Assembly: GCA_949927415.1 (NCBI GenBank)
Contig: CATLFB010000008.1
Span: 1-34,561, forward strand
DNA from: an uncultured Candidatus Melainabacteria bacterium
Lineage (GTDB): Bacteria; Cyanobacteriota; Vampirovibrionia; Gastranaerophilales; Gastranaerophilaceae
Length of the DNA stretch: 34,561 bases
Direction of reading: 5' to 3'
The notes under the pieces are model-generated. The model was given only the letters and a program-made list of their open reading frames with translations, was not told where the DNA came from and made no database searches. Position 1 is the first letter of the stretch; each line of letters starts with the position of its first letter. The position numbers and the translations under genes are program-made. Of the stretch, positions 31,750-34,561 are shown in pieces.

Positions 31750-31778
31750 ATTATAAATTATTTTCAACAAATTTTCAA
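31750..31778 (-). promoter_or_regulatory. Promoter of the prepilin gene
   Basis: On the minus strand: TTGAAA (31778-31773), 17-nt spacer, TATAAT (31755-31750). It overlaps the stop codon of the aminotransferase gene and lies about 38 bp upstream of ATG 31712, which supports that ATG as the intended start. Confidence 0.75.
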
Positions 31779-32881
31779 GATTGCAATTTCAATTTTTTAA
31801 CCGCAGCCTGCAGCGCCGCAACAACGGTCAGAATATCGCGTTCAGAGACAAACCCTAAAGTTCCGATTCTGAAAATCTTGTCTTTCAAATCGTTTTGTCC
31901 GTTTGCAACGATAATATCAAAATCATCTTTCAAAACTTTTCTGATAGAAGGCACAGAAACTCCATCAGGCGGAAACACTGATGTTACGGCAAAACTAGCC
32001 TTGCTGTCATCTTCTACAAAAAGTTTCAGCCCCATTTGTCTAAGAGAATTTCGCAAAAGCATTGCATTTTCTCTATGGCGGGCGAGAACATTTTCAAGTC
32101 CTTCTTCTTTAATCATTTTCAGAGCAGCATGCAACGCCACAACAAGATTCACAGCCGGCGTATAGGGTGTTGTATGCTGGGCAAGAGATTTTTTGTAACT
32201 GCTCCAGTTAAAATAAAATCCCGGATATTTGCACTGCTTATGAACTTCAAAAGCTTTTTCGCTTGCAGCCAGAAACGCAAGCCCCGGCGGAATCATAAAC
32301 CCTTTTTGAGAACCGGAAACAAGAACATCAATTCCCCACTCATCAGTTTTGATATCTATTGCACCAACACTTGTAACTCCGTCTACAACTGAAAGTGCGC
32401 CATGCTCTTTAATGATTTTGCAAAGCGTTTTTACATCATTCACCGCACCCGTTGAGGTTTCGGATTGGGTGAGTGTGACGATTTTAATTTCTTTATTCAC
32501 ATCTTCATCAAGGCGTTTTTTCAAAACTTCCGGATTGATTGTTTCTCCGTTAGGTACGGTGAGTCTTTCGGCAATTGCTCCATGGGATTCTGCGATTTTT
32601 GCCCAGCGTTCGCCAAAGTTTCCGATTACAAGCGAAAGCACTTTATCCCCGGGGTTCACCAGGTTTGAAAGCGCGGCATCCATTGCCCCGGTTCCGCTTG
32701 CGGCAAAAATGAAAACATCGTTTCGGGTTTGAAAAATCATTTTCAAATCGTTATTAACTTCATCGAAAATAGCCGAGAATTCCGAACTTCTGTGCGGCAC
32801 AGGAGATTTTGCCATCTCTAAAAGCACATTTTCAGGAACAGGTGTCGGGCCCGGTATCATCAATAAAGTTTTGTCTTTCAT
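31775..32881 (-). CDS. Class V aminotransferase (alanine-glyoxylate / serine-pyruvate type)
   Basis: 368 aa, full length. The PLP fold is shown by PGPTPVPENVL (10-20), ASGTGAMDAAL (61-71), SVVDGVTSVGA (164-174) and the Schiff-base Lys193 in SGSQKGFMIPPG. Similar to the cyanobacterial soluble-hydrogenase 42-kDa subunit and to alanine-glyoxylate or serine-glyoxylate aminotransferases; the substrate cannot be decided. GGGGG lies 5 nt before the ATG. Divergent from waaA over a 95-bp gap. Confidence 0.95.
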   Translation of the reverse strand: MKDKTLLMIPGPTPVPENVLLEMAKSPVPHRSSEFSAIFDEVNNDLKMIFQTRNDVFIFAASGTGAMDAALSNLVNPGDKVLSLVIGNFGERWAKIAESHGAIAERLTVPNGETINPEVLKKRLDEDVNKEIKIVTLTQSETSTGAVNDVKTLCKIIKEHGALSVVDGVTSVGAIDIKTDEWGIDVLVSGSQKGFMIPPGLAFLAASEKAFEVHKQCKYPGFYFNWSSYKKSLAQHTTPYTPAVNLVVALHAALKMIKEEGLENVLARHRENAMLLRNSLRQMGLKLFVEDDSKASFAVTSVFPPDGVSVPSIRKVLKDDFDIIVANGQNDLKDKIFRIGTLGFVSERDILTVVAALQAAVKKLKLQS

Positions 32882-32938
32882 TTTTCCCCCTTATAATTTT
32901 TTAAACTACCGCACAATTGCGATAATTACAAAAACATA

Positions 32939-32967
32939 TTAACATGCTTTTTAATTTCATGTATAAT
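32939..32967 (+). promoter_or_regulatory. Promoter of waaA
   Basis: TTAACA (32939-32944), 17-nt spacer, TATAAT (32962-32967). It lies inside the longer possible reading frame from 32944, which argues for the start at 32977. Confidence 0.8.
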
Positions 32968-32976
32968 GTTAACGAA

Positions 32977-34218
32977 ATGTTTATATATGGAATTTTATCA
33001 ACAATAATATTTTTAACACTTCTCCCGTTTTATTACATAGTGAGGGTGTTTCAGAAAAAGTATCTTTATGGCTGGCGAGAAAAACTCGGGGCTTTAAAAT
33101 CACCCGAATTAGGTGAAAAAGTAATCATGCTTCACGGGGTTTCCGTTGGCGAAATCATTGCGCTGGAAAATCTTACGAAAAAAATCAAAGAAACTTTTCC
33201 GGACTACAAAATTGTTCTCACAACCGGCACAAAAACCGGTCAGGATATTGCGCACAAGAAATACGAAAAAATCGCGGATTTTATTACATATTTTCCGTTT
33301 GATATTCCGTTTGCGGTGGATTCATTTCTTGAAAAAGTCCGCCCCTCAGTTGTTCTGATTGCAGAAACAGAACTCTGGCCAAATTTTGCATACCTTTGCA
33401 AAAAGAAAAATATTCCGCTTTTTGTAATTAACGGCCGCATCAGCGACAGCACTTTCAATGCATACAAGCGGCTGAAATTCTTTTTTAAACATATTCTCAG
33501 CAATTACACCGGACTCTACACCCAGAGCATTGAAGACAGGGACAAACTTATTGCAATCGGCGCAAATCCTGAAACAACCGAATTTATGGGAAATCTGAAA
33601 TTCGACATCAAAAAACAGGATGTCCAAATTGATATCGGAAAAGGCGAAAATAAACTTATTATTGCCGGAAGCACACACAAAGGCGAAGACGAAATCGTAT
33701 TAAATGCTTTCAAAACCTTAAAATCAAAAGTTAAGGACGCCAAACTGCTTTTAGCATCACGCCACATGGAAAGACTTCCTGACATCACAGAAATTGTAAA
33801 AGCTACCGGCCTTTCTTACGGATTTCGCTCAAAAGGCGACACCTTTGCCGACAAAGAGATAATCCTTCTTGACACAATGGGCGAACTTGGCAAAATGTAT
33901 TCGATTTGCAATTTTGCATTCATTGGCGGAAGTTTCAACAACACAGGCGGCCACAATCCGCTTGAGGCATCAGTTTACAACAAACCGGTTATCACGGGCC
34001 CTTGCATTCACAATTTCAAAGACATTTACGGAATTCTGACCCGCACAAACGCCGGCAAACTTGTAAATACACCAGCCGAACTCGAAGAACAAATGCTAAA
34101 ACTTCTGACAGATGAGGTTTATTACAAATCCGCAAAAGATGATTGTTCAAATGTTTTCGAAAGCCAGAAAGGCGCGTTGGATTTTGTTGTGAACAAACTT
34201 AAGCTGATTTTAAAATAA
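32977..34218 (+). CDS. waaA: 3-deoxy-D-manno-octulosonic acid (Kdo) transferase
   Basis: 413 aa from ATG 32977, just downstream of a near-perfect promoter; an upstream ATG at 32944 falls inside that promoter. An N-terminal membrane anchor (2-22) is followed by the GT30 fold: HGVSVGE with the likely catalytic Glu59, ETELWPN, NGRISD, AGSTHKGEDE and FIGGSFNNTGGHNPLEA. The enzyme adds Kdo to lipid A precursor on the inner membrane, so this organism probably makes at least a core LPS. The message seems nearly leaderless, with no Shine-Dalgarno. Confidence 0.95.
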   Translation: MFIYGILSTIIFLTLLPFYYIVRVFQKKYLYGWREKLGALKSPELGEKVIMLHGVSVGEIIALENLTKKIKETFPDYKIVLTTGTKTGQDIAHKKYEKIADFITYFPFDIPFAVDSFLEKVRPSVVLIAETELWPNFAYLCKKKNIPLFVINGRISDSTFNAYKRLKFFFKHILSNYTGLYTQSIEDRDKLIAIGANPETTEFMGNLKFDIKKQDVQIDIGKGENKLIIAGSTHKGEDEIVLNAFKTLKSKVKDAKLLLASRHMERLPDITEIVKATGLSYGFRSKGDTFADKEIILLDTMGELGKMYSICNFAFIGGSFNNTGGHNPLEASVYNKPVITGPCIHNFKDIYGILTRTNAGKLVNTPAELEEQMLKLLTDEVYYKSAKDDCSNVFESQKGALDFVVNKLKLILK

Positions 34219-34500
34219 CTGCATACTATCATCCTTTAATAACTATGGCGCGTGAACTATATTAATTTACGCATGTATTGCGCATCTTGAGATTACCCTC
34301 CTCCCCGAAACGGTCTTCTCACCTCTCACTTTTCACTCCTCTCTCATCGCAACAATCGGAGCAAGTCAAGAACAGACATCACCCCATCCCCAAATGTAAC
34401 GAAACATTACAAATCTTCATCAATTTGGCGCTGGAATTAAAGTTTTTCACAACTTGTGCCGTAATACATGACAAGGAAATAATTCGAAAGGAAATTCGTC
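34219..34500 (+). other. Intergenic region before the last gene
   Basis: No gene supported. A C/T-rich stretch (34290-34350) and a small inverted repeat TGTAA/TTACA near 34397-34413 are present. A ribosome site (AAAGGA) for the next gene is at about 34488. No clear promoter or terminator was found, although waaA ends here. Confidence 0.4.
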
Positions 34501-34561
34501 ATGGGTATGGCTGCTTCGCAAGCTCGTTTCTTGGGGCTTACGGCTAGAAAAACTAATACCG
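34501..34561 (+). CDS. N-terminal start of a lineage-type protein (partial)
   Basis: Twenty codons beginning MGMAASQARFLGLTAR, cut by the window edge. This start recurs, to my knowledge, in proteins of Gastranaerophilales and a few other phyla, without known function. AAAGGA lies about 8 nt upstream. It supports the guess about the organism but nothing about function. Confidence 0.75.
   Translation, partial: MGMAASQARFLGLTARKTNT

Noticed and set aside
32944-32976. Eleven extra residues at the start of waaA
   Set aside because: That ATG lies in the -35 box of the best promoter, so it would not be in the main transcript.

Overview
The window looks like chromosomal DNA of an uncultured gut bacterium of the Gastranaerophilales (Melainabacteria/Vampirovibrionia, the non-photosynthetic sisters of Cyanobacteria). 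The evidence is indirect. The DNA is AT-rich, the tRNA-Glu is of the cyanobacterial/plastid type with an encoded CCA, and there is a Kdo transferase (waaA). A prepilin has a very long leader ahead of an FTMAEVLITLGIIGIVAA motif. The protein starting at the right edge begins MGMAASQARFLGLTAR, a start I associate with this group. No marker gene was available to confirm this.

Layout. (1) 1-1411: a 600-bp tandem duplication of a small secreted protein gene with a third, decayed unit; a terminator-like hairpin covers the start codon in both intact copies. (2) 1412-17854: tRNA-Glu and a 16.4-kb genomic island in its 3' end, bounded by 46-bp perfect direct repeats, with paired TTGGTAACG motifs near both ends that look like integrase arm sites. 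The left part carries a divergent repressor, an excisionase-like protein, a tyrosine integrase, and a possible replication initiator. The middle is one tightly overlapping minus-strand operon: hsdM, RhuM-Fic, HEPN-like, class III nucleotidyl-cyclase-like, hsdS, hsdR, SIR2-like, and a 131-aa unknown. The right part has a second small tyrosine recombinase and three small phage-like genes. No relaxase, conjugation or capsid gene is seen.

(3) 17855-25481: chromosomal genes. These are a PPP-type metallophosphatase with GSHE instead of GNHE, two secreted VWA-domain paralogues, and a four-gene plus-strand operon (VirB10/TrbI-like, possible FHA plus membrane protein, TonB-like protein, zinc-ribbon TonB-like protein) that looks like an envelope-spanning assembly. 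(4) 25474-28305: a family 2 glycosyltransferase, an orphan terminator that may end a small RNA, and a 468-aa lineage-type protein. (5) 28290-29044: non-coding DNA filled with a diverged repeat family. (6) 29045-34561: a YhiN-type flavoprotein overlapping folK, a prepilin gene with a 12-nt poly-G tract that puts its best start out of frame, a class V aminotransferase, waaA, and the start of a further gene.

Most interesting are the restriction operon, which combines modification, a Fic domain, a HEPN RNase-like protein, a cyclase-like protein and a SIR2 protein in one transcription unit, and the poly-G switch in the prepilin gene.
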